Source: Trachythela sp. YZ-2020
Taxonomy: Eukaryota > Cnidaria > Anthozoa > Malacalcyonacea > Clavulariidae
DNA: 64,000 bases
Assembly: GCA_016169945.1 (NCBI GenBank)
Contig: JADLSH010000216.1
Location: forward strand, 1,159,001 to 1,223,000
Direction: 5' to 3'
Of this stretch, positions 42,678-53,286 are shown one piece after another. The translations under genes and the position numbers were made by a program. How positions within the stretch are numbered: position 1 is the stretch's first letter; each line of letters begins with the position of its first letter. The notes under the pieces were generated by a model, which searched no databases, was not told the origin of the DNA, and worked only from the letters and a program-made list of their open reading frames with translations.

Positions 42678-44991
42678 TCTTAATATGACTTTATCCGATA
42701 GTGTAGCATTTCCTTAGTTCTCCTGCCTGGTTGTGAGAATTTTTGTTCATTATAACGCGCAAAAACGACATATTTTTAGTTACCAAAACCTTCACGCAAT
42801 ATAGATCCCAATATGTTGTTTTGAAGCGAACCCATCTAATGACGTCACAAAGATCATTGACCCCAAAGATAATTTTTTGAGAATTTGATCCAAGATGGTA
42901 TATGCATGTATATGCTTGATTTTCTGTTCATTAAAACAGTTTATTGAATATTTCTCAAACGTGCGGTGCTCCAGTCACATAAGTAACTCAGATAGGCATA
43001 GATGGATAGATAAGAGTAAACAATCCGGGGGGCGCTACACTTGATGTTTTATATTACAATATATAGGATTCAAAGGCTTAATATTTTTGAAACATTGAAA
43101 CATTATTTTAATAGCTAGAGTTGTTTATTTAATGTTATTTTTCTGTCAGTTTAATGGCAAATTTCGAAAAAGTTTGATAAATTGTCTTTCCTCCCGCAAC
43201 ACCCGAATCCCCATAAGAATGGAGAACGAATAAATAGTTCAATACACAAATAAACATGGCGATGTACGAGTGGGTGTCGAAAATTGAGAACGATTTTTGG
43301 ACAAGATTTGGGCTGCAGCAGTAACGTCTAAACGATATTCTATTTTAGGGTATTACTCTGCTCAATTTGAGCCGGCGACTCGCTACAAAACCGATGTCAA
43401 TTTCATATTTTGACAATTTCAATATATACGAGACAGACAGTTTTCATTGTCGAATGCGCAACAACTTGCCGGTGTCAGGCGTTGTGATTTTGTGTGATTT
43501 TGTCGGCGATCTTTATAGACTTGGTAAGTTGTACGATTCATAAACATTTTATATTACTGACGTGAGCTTTTATAGAAACTACTCGAATCTGTAATGAAAC
43601 ATTAATATTTGCATATGAATCAACCTACATTAGTCATGGTTACAAACTGTATTTCATTTTCTTCGCTATCATTTATTGTATAAGGTTGCTTGTTTATGTA
43701 AAGCCAAGGACCAAGGTTATTAAGAAGGCAGATTCTCGTATTAGTTAGGAAACTGAGAATTGTACAGTATCTGTTCATACGAATGCAGTTGGAATTGTTT
43801 ATTTATTTGTTGTGAAATACTAGGCTTGTACTTTTGAAGATTTAATACACTTCCTTGTTTACACTACAGTCAATATACCCTGAAGTGCGCCGCTTCGTAT
43901 GTAAGTGTTAAGTTTATCCGCATAAACCGCAGTTATATTCGCCCAAGTAGTTCAACTTCATGATCAAGGATAAATTTAGATTTATTTCAACTCTGAGTAT
44001 ACACAGAAAAGACAAACTAAATTGTGAAAATTAATCCGCTATAAAAGTGTAGAGATACTCTTTCCGATACAAAATATATTAATTATTTTCCGTTAGTTTA
44101 GCTGCTCGATTGCAGGAGACAGTTGATTTAATTCTATAAACCAAGAATAAGCTCCGTTAATACAATAAGTTACAATATTTATTATTAGTATATTCGCATG
44201 CATGTACTGAAACATATACTTCAGAGTCAGGAGTATCGGTTATTAACAGGCTGCGTGCAAAACAATTACATTTGTTTGTATACTGTATATGTATATGTAA
44301 TATAACATAGCCATAGCCAGGCTGAAAAAGACAACGCTATTTATAGACAAGCGAAAAATCATAGCTCATGCAAAACAAACGCAATGCAGTCTTGAAACTT
44401 TGCACTATCCTTAGGATCTCTGAGTTGAATAGTGTCTTTTCACATGACGTCACAAAATTCTGAAATAAAGCTACAAAGCTGTTTTATATGTTCCGTATAT
44501 CGTTACTAACAGTGTTCACCAAATATTTTGGTTCGATACAATGATTTCTCCCTGAGTTACAGGGTTTTGAAAAATATTATTGCTCATGTCAGAATTAATG
44601 CTAGGCTGTTACAACTATGCTGTTCACACAATTTGGTTTTAAAATGCTTTGTTAAGGTTAATAGGCGATGCCCAATCCAAACTTAAAAATAATCTAAAGA
44701 TTCTGGCCCTTGATTTTTCGCATTTGATTTTTGACCGCCATTTTGGTGGAGTATTTCAACCAAAGTGCTCTGTATAACTAATTTTAACAGCCTTTGATGT
44801 TTAATAATGCTGACGCCAGCAAAAGTATTTTTCAAAACGTCGTCGTTGGCGAGCACTCCTAATAGCAATCTAGAAAAAAATGAGACAGTCAGCTTTTTAG
44901 CTTTCGTAGTTTAGATTTTAGAATTTGTCACGTTATAAGTGAAAACTCACTATACTAGATACATGCCTTACTGATCAATTGCCTTACTCAG

Positions 44992-45102
44992 GTGTGGGAG
45001 ACGTGATGAATGTGAAAGGTTGATGAATGAAGTAAAGAAAGTGGAACATTGATGATGCAACATTGCAGGCAATGACTATTTGCTTTAGAGAAGTGGAGAA
45101 AC
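44992..45102 (+). pseudogene. NAA25: NAA25 exon a, unit C
   Basis: Same sequence, splice signals and one-base shift as the unit B copy at 34,393-34,503. Confidence 0.85.
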
Positions 45103-45601
45103 GTAAGTTTATGAAGATTATGGATAAACTCTCATTTTAAGTTGGAAATTGATTAACTGGAAACTTCCGTTTGATAAAATGTTTTTACCACAACATTTTG
45201 TTTCTTTCAGAATAATTTGAAGTAGTTAGTTGCCGAAAAAAGTTGCCGCTGTGAGTAATACTAGTGACCAAGATTTAAAAAAAATAGAAATCTAGACGGG
45301 TCTGTGTGCATTTTTTCGCATGGAAGTTTAAAAATAATGCGATGAAATCGGCCAACTCTGAATTAGAAACTGGCCATTCTGAATTAGATCATACAGTATT
45401 TGGCCATTTTTTATCACAATAATACAAAAGTGGTATCATTTGACAGCTAAATTGGCCTGGTCTTTCAAAAAGTATATAATGTTTAGCATAGTCAATCCGA
45501 AATCACATGCAGCATAGATCCCTTCTTTCATTATAACCACAATTTTTTATCATGGGCACAAATGCTACAATAACAACCTCATAGTTTCCTAAAAATTACA
45601 G

Positions 45602-45720
45602 ATACTGAAATATCCGAAATCTACGAAATAGCCCTGAAAAAGAGCCCAAAGAATGAAGAATTATCCACTCATCTTTTTATGTCTTACGTACGAACATCAC
45701 AGTTCAAGAAACAGCAACAG
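45602..45720 (+). pseudogene. NAA25: NAA25 exon b, unit C
   Basis: Same as 35,000-35,118, open, with acceptor ATTACAG and donor CAACAG|GTAACA. Confidence 0.85.
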
Positions 45721-45821
45721 GTAACATTGAATCAGTCTGTACGTAAAAATACGGTTATTCGAAAGGTTCAATTATGTTTGACGGAGGAATGATGTATTAC
45801 GTTTTTTGTTTGTCGTTCTAG

Positions 45822-45895
45822 GTAGCAATGAATTTGTATAAACATTTCAGAAAAATCCTTATTACTTCTGGGCTGTCATGGGCTATGTCCTGCAG
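45822..45895 (+). pseudogene. NAA25: NAA25 exon c, unit C
   Basis: Same as 35,220-35,293 including the shared A-run deletion. The following intron is cut by the PLE end, as in the other units. Confidence 0.85.
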
Positions 45896-45965
45896 GTTTG
45901 TTGAACCGTAACAATGTCTAATAAACTTCGGGTCTTTAGGATCAAGATACCTGAAAAATTCAACA

Positions 45966-46002
45966 AGAACTTCGACGTTTCGAGCCCTTCGTCTGGAAGT
46001 TA
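45966..46002 (-). ncRNA. Hammerhead-like motif at PLE 3' end (unit C)
   Basis: Identical in structure to the unit B motif: AACTTC, CAGACGA, AGGGCTC, GAAAC, GTC, GAAGTT. Confidence 0.5.
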
Positions 46003-47103
46003 GTAGAGTCATGGTTTTTATAGCGTATACAAGAGCGAAATTTCTTACTCAGGTGGTTTAAAATGAAAAGGCCTACTAACTCACAAATTTCCGCGCCGTC
46101 GAAACTGCCCATGCTAACGTCAAACAAACTATGGCTATCTTTTTTTATCCATGAAATTCCGGTATTGAAAAGGAGAGATTTTCTAGCGTGTTTTATTATT
46201 GAAATATCGTTTTCAGGTATAGTAGCCAAATTTGAAGCCCGAGATAAAGCTTCGTCCAATAGTTTTTCAGAAATAGATGGGTAGAAATCCACAATGTCAA
46301 ACGAAATAAAACTGTGTCTGTCCTTATCTTTTATATTGCCAAACCACTGAATAACTTGTTTTGTATTCCTCCATTGTTTTTCTCTCAAATTGGAATTAAT
46401 TTTGTCCAAAATAACTTTGCTTATTTTTCCGGATTAGCTTTTAGCGGGATTAATTAATCGGCATTTTGGATTGTTTTCGAAATTTTCTTTGTGATCTTTT
46501 AAAGATATAAATGCTTCTCGTTTTTTCATTTTTTTCAATTCTGTCGCCGATTCCTAAATTGTTCGAAATGTTTTTTAGTTCTCAATCAATTTCATCTATA
46601 GTGTCCTCGGATCCATGCTTATATGTTTTTGTGACGTTGTCATGTAAGAGCTTGTTGTATGTGTCGAGCGAGGTTTCATAAATATTCCTAGTTTTGTCTG
46701 CAAAAATGAAAATGTTGGGAGACGACTGGATTTTCTTTAGATCGTTAGTCAAAGATTTCTGAAATTGGTTCCTATATGGCCGAAATTGTAAATTTTCGAT
46801 TAATTTTATAAGGTCGTCTTCGAAAGGTTTCATTTCCGGAATAGAAGGAGGTGTTTTGTTGGATGCAAGGCCGAAATGGTTGTTTTGGTTTTCACATTTT
46901 TGGTTTTTATTAAGAAAGAAATTAGCTTTCCATCTCATACGTTTTATTACACTTTCCACTTTTTCAATCAAATTTTTCAAATAAGCGTCCTGTGATGGTA
47001 TAGGGATATTCTTTAGTGAATAGTCAAATCGAAATTGCCGCATTTTGAAGTTAAATAGAAATGAATAACGTAAACAAGAGTGCACAACCGACATACGGGT
47101 GCG
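46003..47103 (-). pseudogene. PLE-3: Penelope-like element with N-terminal RT half, unit C
   Basis: The most complete 5' half in the window. From 47,094: FRFDYSLKNIPIPSQDAYLK, LIEKVESVIKRMRWKANFFL, FIFADKTRNIYETS, YNKLLHDNVTKTYK, then in shifted frames [20 protein letters not shown] (RT fingers), INSNLREKQWRNTKQVIQWF, SFDIVDFYPSI (motif A), [16 protein letters not shown] and LSKKF. It is then fused to the 3'-end segment without YRDD or GIY-YIG. Together with PLE-2 (28,725-30,084) it would cover nearly the full protein family, but each copy is separately defective. Confidence 0.9.
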
Positions 47104-47345
47104 AATATACGTGTAGGTTTAGGTCTACGAAACGCAAAGAGTGCTCGACAACATATACTTAGAGCAAATTATAGTTTTTACACAATGCACGCATATCTAG
47201 AAATAACTGCCTGATGATTCTTTTACAGATGAAACAGCCTGTTGCAGACAAGTTTTGAGGTAAGCGAAAAACTATAATTTGCTCTAACTATATGTTGTCG
47301 AGCACTCTTTGCGTTTCGTAGACCTAAACCTACACGTATATATAT
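47104..47345 (+). mobile_element. Mini-PLE: ribozyme and terminal repeats only, ~240 bp
   Basis: The two ends are ~75-bp inverted repeats (GTGTAGGTTTAGGTCTACGA ... GAGCAAATTATAGTTTTT and its complement at 47,265-47,341). Between them lie about 28 bp of PLE coding sequence (ACAATGCACGCATATCTAGA, found in PLE-2 near 29,270-29,290 on the minus strand) fused to the ribozyme CTGCCTGATGATTC ... GTTGCAGACAAG. It is thus an internally deleted PLE derivative. Confidence 0.7.
47208..47252 (+). ncRNA. Hammerhead ribozyme, outer stem I lost (mini-PLE)
   Basis: Core CTGATGA, stem II, GAAACAGCCTGTT and GCAGACAAG are as in the PLE-2 ribozyme, and the inner stem I CTGC/GCAG is kept. The 5' CTTGT that pairs with ACAAG is missing because of the internal deletion. 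Confidence 0.6.
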
Positions 47346-49814
47346 ATATATATATATCCAGCTTATGATATCCGTGTATTGATCATCTTTCATTTACATG
47401 GACAAAGATGACAATCTGTCAACCAATCTTCCTTTGAAAGGTTCTGTGAGAATATACAGGGGGGCCAATTTCATTAGATTGTGGGTTGGCCAGTTGCAGT
47501 TAACCAGTTATTATTCTTGAAAATGTCCAAATTTTGGGTAAATTTGGATGTAAAATTTGTAGGGAAACAAGCTCCTTGCTAAAGTGAGAACCAACTAAAG
47601 CAGGTGTAGCAATCAGAAATGAAATGCAATCGATTCCCATGTCCGTGAAGGCATGAAGACTATACAATGCAGTAAAAGGTTTAAGTTCCATTCCAACAAA
47701 CTTTTAACCCTTGCATTCGTTCATTTATTTCTTCTTTCTTTATTTGATACTATACGAAAGAATTTTATAAGCAATTGGTTCGCCAGAAGAGGCATCTATA
47801 TCCCAGAATTTATAGACATAAGTTACTGCAAGTGTCATGGTCGTCTCCACGATCGACTTTGAAATCGCATTTAAATCCATTCCTTCGTCTATATTCCACG
47901 ATTGACGATGCAAACCACTAGAAGGGTTACTTTACACACTCAAAAAGGTGTTTGAGTTCAAAAATGTGTTTTTTTTCTCAAGAAATAGCCGACTTTTCAA
48001 GATGATTTATCCAAATGTAATTGTTTTTATAGTAAAATTAAATACACACGTTCCTGGGACCCAGTCCCCCGGAAGACGCTACTTTTTTTCCAAAATAGCG
48101 ACTTCGAGCCTTTATATCTCCGAAACTAAAAATCTAAGCCAAAAACTAATCTAGAACATATAAACTAATTTTTTATGTTCTATCCGAATCAGTAAAAACC
48201 CATTTTGGGTTCATAAGCACTTTAAAGGACATTGGCACCGAAAATTTTTATTCCTTATATTTATAGAGCATGCCTACGGAATACTTAATTTCATAGTTTC
48301 CCTTGTCCATCGCATTTAGTTGTTGAGAAAATTTGTGTCAAAGTTCAACAGTCGTCCGCCATTTTGAAAAAAACGGCGTATGCTAATTATGTAATGACGT
48401 CATTAGATGGGTTGACACACAATTTCTCTAATATATACTCTATAGTGTTTACCACACGCAGTAAACTTTGCGGCAAAATAGACGGCAGAAAGGTTTTAAC
48501 AAGTGTGTAACATGTTTGTACCACTACTTTTGATACTATTTGTTCCAATTCCGCGTGAAATAGACGCATAAATTCGAATATCACATAGGAAATCCTTATG
48601 CAATGTTATGCTATTATTGTCTATATCCCCTGAATGTCTCGCTGGTAAATGCATAAAATTGCTCAAATTGCAAAACAATCAAATCTCTATCAGCACGTTC
48701 AGTTACCAGTTCCAATTATTATTGAAAATACAACAGTAAATAAAATTGTCACAATGTAGTCTTGTTTAATAGCTGTTTATGTATTGTTAGATGGCAAAGC
48801 TTAATAAATAAATGTGGTCTATACTAATACTAACTATTAAACCTAAGTAGCTGGCGCAATTATGATATACATTGAAAATACACAAGAATAAAGGCCTAAA
48901 AATTTGGATAGTTCATCATTGAGATTTGAACTACTCCTTTTATACTTTCAATGCAGTTGGACAGTGTAGTATAAAGAAGCGCTATTACATAAAACAAACT
49001 ACAAATAGCATGCTGTATTCGCATTCATAGTATATTATTGATTGTTGTAGAGAGTATATCGTTTCATCGCTTGTATTGACAGTGCAAATTTAAGTTACCC
49101 ATGATTATTGAAATAAAAGTATAAAACAAACAAGATTAATACAACTACAGTCATTTTGAAAAGCGAAGAGAATACCGGTATGTCAGTTAATAGCAAGTCT
49201 TCAGTGCGGCAACACATTAAATTATTAATTTCTATTTTAATGATATACATTGAAAATACACAAGAATAAAGGCCTAAAAATTTGGATAGTTCATCATTGA
49301 GATTTGAACTACTCCTTTTATACTTTCAATGCAGTTGGACAGTGTAGTATAAAGAAGCGCTATTACATAAAACAAACTACAAATAGCATGCTGTATTCGC
49401 ATTCATAGTATATTATTGATTGTTGTAGAGAGTATATCGCTTCATCGCTTGTATTGACAGTGCAAATTTAAGTTACCCATGATTATTGAAATAAAAGTAT
49501 AAAACAAACAAGATTAATACAACTACAGTCATTTTGAAAAGCGAAGAGAATACCGGTATGTCAGTTAATAGCAAGTCTTCAGTGCGGCAACGCATTAAAT
49601 TATTAATTTCTATTTTAATGATCAGTTATTCCCTAATCCCTACCCATATGCGCGTCTTGACTTTTCGTAAAAAAGAGTATAACAAAAGTTCAAAAATATT
49701 AGAGTTCTCACTTCTATAATTGATATTGTGTGTTGACGCAATTAATAACTATATTTACTGAATTACTGTAACCAGCTTCATAATGTATAATTCACAACTA
49801 TTTAGCCACACATA
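47346..49814 (+). repeat. Composite unit D (left part of D/E)
   Basis: Inverted match of 26,100-28,582 in unit A and, from about 48,357, direct match of unit B (offset 18,280). Contains the 377-bp tandem duplication. It is interrupted at a TA by element IV and resumes as E. Confidence 0.95.
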
Positions 49815-50075
49815 CACTGTTAATTTCAAGGAGTTATTTTAACTCCGCCATAGGAGTTAAAATTACTCCTTGTGGGAGAGTAAAAATTTTGGAGTAAAAT
49901 CTACTCCAAAAATGGAGTTAAAACTACTCCATTTCGGTACGCATTCCAGAATTTACTCCACTGGGAGTCATTTTAACTCCACTGAAGGAGTAAAACTTAC
50001 TCCAGCAAAGGAGTAGAAATAATGGAGTAATTTTTACTCCTTAATATTACTCTAGGAGTCGTTTTAACTCCTGAG
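49815..50075. repeat. Left palindrome array of element IV, GGAGT type
   Basis: About ten units such as GGAGTTATTTTAACTCC, GGAGTAAAATCTACTCC and GGAGTAATTTTTACTCC. Confidence 0.9.
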
Positions 50076-50629
50076 AATGGGGACCTGGGGCCACAATTTT
50101 ACCGCGGCCAAAGTTATTTAACTCCAACATTATGAGATTCTTTCACTGGGCGTAGGGACTAGTTAAGATATTTGCTAGTGATACAAAATTAAGAAGCAAG
50201 AAGTTCCTGCTATTTAATTAGCTGACGAAGTATTATTATTATTATTATTATTAAATCAATTAAATAAAATAAAATTTAGCTCCGGTAACGTCGCCAAGTG
50301 GGAATGGCGGAATGCTGTATTATGCATTGGCTTTATACATTCTTTACTGTTAAACCGCGAGCGGTAATCGAAGCCGGGTCTGTCGTGAATCGCCAACGTA
50401 CTTTTCTCGTTATATTCACTCAAAGTCAAAGGATTTATTTACATTTTTGGATTGGATTGATATTTTTTCTGCTGAGAAGAATGCTTCCCTCTGTTAACTA
50501 AACAAGTGGAAACACTCGTGTCTGCACCAATCAACGCGTTAGGGATGTATCACGTGTTATAGTAATTTGATTCTATATTCACATCATGCGCCAAATTCGA
50601 TATTTTTAATATTTTGCTACAAAAGTTCA

Positions 50630-50709
50630 AGGAGAGGAGAGTTTTACCCAAATTTTATTTGATATATATTCACGAAAACCGGACAAATTACACGGACTTT
50701 GTTGCGAAG
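50630..50709 (+). promoter_or_regulatory. Candidate first exon of element IV gene
   Basis: A stretch ending TTGTTGCGAAG|GTATGT at 50,709/50,710 gives a good splice donor. No long frame is open, so it is probably 5' untranslated. It lies about 550 bp inside the left array and points inward, like the first-exon candidates in elements I and II. Confidence 0.35.
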
Positions 50710-50912
50710 GTATGTTTATTGTTATTTGCTATTTTGTGTACGATTATTTACTCGATAGGTGGTTATATTTTCTATTGAAGACTGTATACAAATCACTTCG
50801 ACGCACTGAGGTCAAAATGAAATCGTCTTGAGTTGTATACAGTAAATTTTCGAGTAATTTCTTCTAGCAGAAGTATATAACTTAGTTTATTGTTTCCCAA
50901 ATTTTGATTTAG

Positions 50913-50982
50913 GCAATTGACGGTCTGATTGAGGAGTGCTGCCGCTGCTGTGTAAAGACAAACGCGGTTAAAGTGCCTGAAG
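50913..50982 (+). CDS. Candidate second exon of element IV gene
   Basis: Acceptor CAAATTTTGATTTAG, donor CCTGAAG|GTAAGA. Only one frame is open through the 70 nt: AIDGLIEECCRCCVKTNAVK, then VPE. Four cysteines in CCRCC suggest metal or disulfide chemistry, but no family is recognised. Confidence 0.35.
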
Positions 50983-51415
50983 GTAAGACGAATATTCCCA
51001 TGTTTTGTTGCCATTTTAATTTGTATAAAAGATTTAGTATTCGTATGGCGAATAGTTAGGTATTCAAATTGTTTTATAACCAGTGATCTACTGGGACTAA
51101 TCTGTATATGTAATAATTTTTAATAGTAGATGATTTTTGCATAAAATTGAAGTTAATTCATTATATATTTGAGAATATTTTTGTAATAACATGACCTTGC
51201 TTTATACATGGAGATAGGATTTCCTTTAGCAGGGTTAGTGACCAAGAGAGTCATAGAAAGCAAGGGTTTACATGATTTAGGGTGATGCTACTGACACAGT
51301 TATGTTACCTCGGTTAAGGAAAACACTGCATGGTCACGAAGCATGCTGTATTTGAAAATGACACGGCTTAGGTGATATTGCTTAAAATATTCACCAGGTT
51401 GATATGCATACCATA
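50983..51415. other. Non-coding interior of element IV
   Basis: No exon or repeat supported. Confidence 0.45.
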
Positions 51416-51429
51416 TTGACATTCATACC

Positions 51430-51615
51430 AAATATAATATATGAATTGAAGGGTTTTGTAGATGGAAAATTATTGAGTGTAAAGTATATACATTTATTAG
51501 ACCTAACCAGGAACAGCTGCGAAAAATGCAACTATAGGTCCCTGGCAGGAATTGAACCTGCGGCCCTGCGATTCCGGTGCAGCTCTCTAACCAACTGAGC
51601 TACAGAGGCCAGTTG
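51430..51615 (-). mobile_element. tRNA-derived SINE, inverted copy
   Basis: tRNA-like head at 51,537-51,610 on the minus strand (B box GCAGGTTCAATTCC, A box TAGCTCAGTTGG), followed by a body with GTTGCATTTTTCGCAGCTGT and TCCTGGTTAGG. It forms an inverted pair with the next copy. Confidence 0.8.
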
Positions 51616-51891
51616 TCCATTGTATATAATTTACACTCAATAATTTTCCATCTACAAAACCCTTCAATTATTATTCTATCGGGTGAGATGCCAACAAAAT
51701 CTAGATATTTACCCACAACTTAACATGGCAGTACCCTAGTATATATACATGAACTTGTGGTTAGAGCTCGACAACTGGACTCTGTAGCTCAGTTGGTTAG
51801 AGCGCTGCATCGGAATCGCAGGGCCGCAGGTTCAATTCCTGCCATGGACCTATAGTTGCATTTTTCGCAGCTGTTCCTGGTTAGGTGTAAT
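51616..51891 (+). mobile_element. tRNA-derived SINE with 5' flank, tandem copy 1
   Basis: Head at 51,777-51,850 (CTCTGTAGCTCAGTTGGTTA; GCAGGTTCAATTCC) and the same body as its neighbours. The ~275-bp block that includes the flank TTTACACTCAATAATTTTCC is duplicated in tandem. Confidence 0.8.
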
Positions 51892-52140
51892 AAATTTATA
51901 TAATTTACACTCAATAATTTTCCATCTACAAAACCCTTCAATTATTATTCTATCGAGTGAGATGCCAACAAAATCTAGATATTTACCCACAACTTAACAT
52001 GGCAGTACCCTAGTGTATATACATGAACTTGTGGTTAGAGCTTGACAACTGGACTCTGTAGCTCAGTTGGTTAGAGCGCTGCACCGGAATCGCAGGGCCG
52101 CAGATTCAATTCCTGCCAGGGACCTATAGTTGCATCATTG
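51892..52140 (+). mobile_element. tRNA-derived SINE with 5' flank, tandem copy 2
   Basis: Second copy of the block (head 52,051-52,125, B box with one change: GCAGATTCAATTCC). The body is cut short after TATAGTTGCAT. Confidence 0.8.
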
Positions 52141-52994
52141 AAATCATTGATGTCGGAAACTTATGTGAGGCTTAATCTTCGCAGCTGCCTTAGCCTGTAA
52201 AGCAAGCCCTCGTTGAAGCTGAAAGAGTAAACATGAAAGCCGGGTATTACAGGAGACCCTCGTTCCTCTTTCTGCTCCAAGATGGTCTGCTATGCACGCT
52301 ACAGCTGGCTCGGCCACTAGATGTCATATGAACTATATGCAGTATCCGGCCGGATAATCAGGTCAGATCTGTTTCAACTATCCGGTGCATCCCTATTGTC
52401 AAAGCCCATGTGTCAGTATAGTTTGTTTAATAAATGTTTGCTGATTCATTAGCTCACAAATCAATATAAGTGCTTGAGATTTTTCAAATTATTTGTGGCT
52501 AACCAATAATCTTCTGCTGCTGTTTTATTAACCTTATATTTTTTCTTAGGGATTGTTTTAATGAATTCATACAGTAATATCCTGATGCTGAAGTTGATTG
52601 AAGTTTAATACTACCACTATAATCAAGTCAATATCATGGCATCCTACTTCATTGTCAATATTGGAAATGTTATTCATTTGTTGGAGAACATAATATATGG
52701 AATACCAAGCAAAGCAAGGAGATGAGTGGCCAACTAGTGGTATACAACTTGTTTAGTACTAAAATTCTACCAATTGACCCACATAACATTATGATAATGC
52801 TGTGAACACTACAAGCATGTTATAACCATGATATCATTCGGAGAATGATGTCGAGCCTAACAATGTAAATAACTAGAGCAAATTGCATGCCTGTTGTGTA
52901 TATCATATTTTGCTGAGAAAATATATTATTTTGACCTTAAAATGTTTTTATTGATTTCTAACTTTAATTAAGAGCCCTTCCTTACTCTAATCTA
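52141..52994. other. Non-coding interior of element IV
   Basis: No supported exon or repeat between the last SINE and the right array. Confidence 0.45.
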
Positions 52995-53286
52995 TAGGAG
53001 TTATTTTGACTCCCAAATTGGAGTAAAGGGAAAAGGTACAGAATGACTCCTTTTGTGGAGTAAACTTTACTCCAGTTTTTAACTCCATTTCTGGAGTAAT
53101 TTTTACTCCATTCTTAGAGTAGTTTTTACTCCTACTGGAGTAAATTTCACTCCACTGATGGAGTACAATTTACTCCAAAATTGGAGTTAAAAAACTGGAG
53201 TAAAATTTACTCCAGAAAAGGAGTCATTCTGTACCTTTTTGTAACTCCACTTTTGGAGTTAAAATAACTCCTTGAAATTAACAGTG
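52995..53286. repeat. Right palindrome array of element IV
   Basis: About ten GGAGT/ACTCC units, for example GGAGTTATTTTGACTCC and GGAGTAAATTTCACTCC. Two copies of GGTACAGAATGACTCCTTTT face each other (53,035 and 53,215), so the array is itself partly a larger inverted repeat. Confidence 0.9.

Larger units (their letters stand above)
42678..46337 (+). repeat. Composite unit C, 5'-truncated
   Basis: Starts abruptly at CTTAATATGACTTTATCCGA, corresponding to 32,079 in unit B, and runs collinearly (offset 10,599-10,602) through NAA25 exons a-c and the PLE 3' end into the PLE RT. It lacks the upstream part with the 377-bp duplication. Confidence 0.95.
49815..53286. mobile_element. Element IV: 3,472-bp palindrome-array element with TA duplication
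   Basis: Terminal inverted repeats CACTGTTAATTTCAAGGAGT on both ends, flanked by TA (49,813-49,814 and 53,287-53,288). Units A and B hold the uninterrupted target CACACATATGAAACTG. The offset between unit B and this copy changes from 18,280 to 21,754 across the element, 3,474 bp, exactly the element plus one TA. Subterminal arrays of GGAGTAAA/TTTACTCC palindromes cover about 260 bp (left) and 290 bp (right). No transposase is recognised; two spliced exon candidates and three SINE heads lie inside. Confidence 0.95.

Noticed and set aside
51777..51850. Functional tRNA gene
   Set aside because: A and B boxes are clear but the acceptor stem has a mismatch, the anticodon loop lacks the usual U33, and the sequence is part of a multi-copy SINE.
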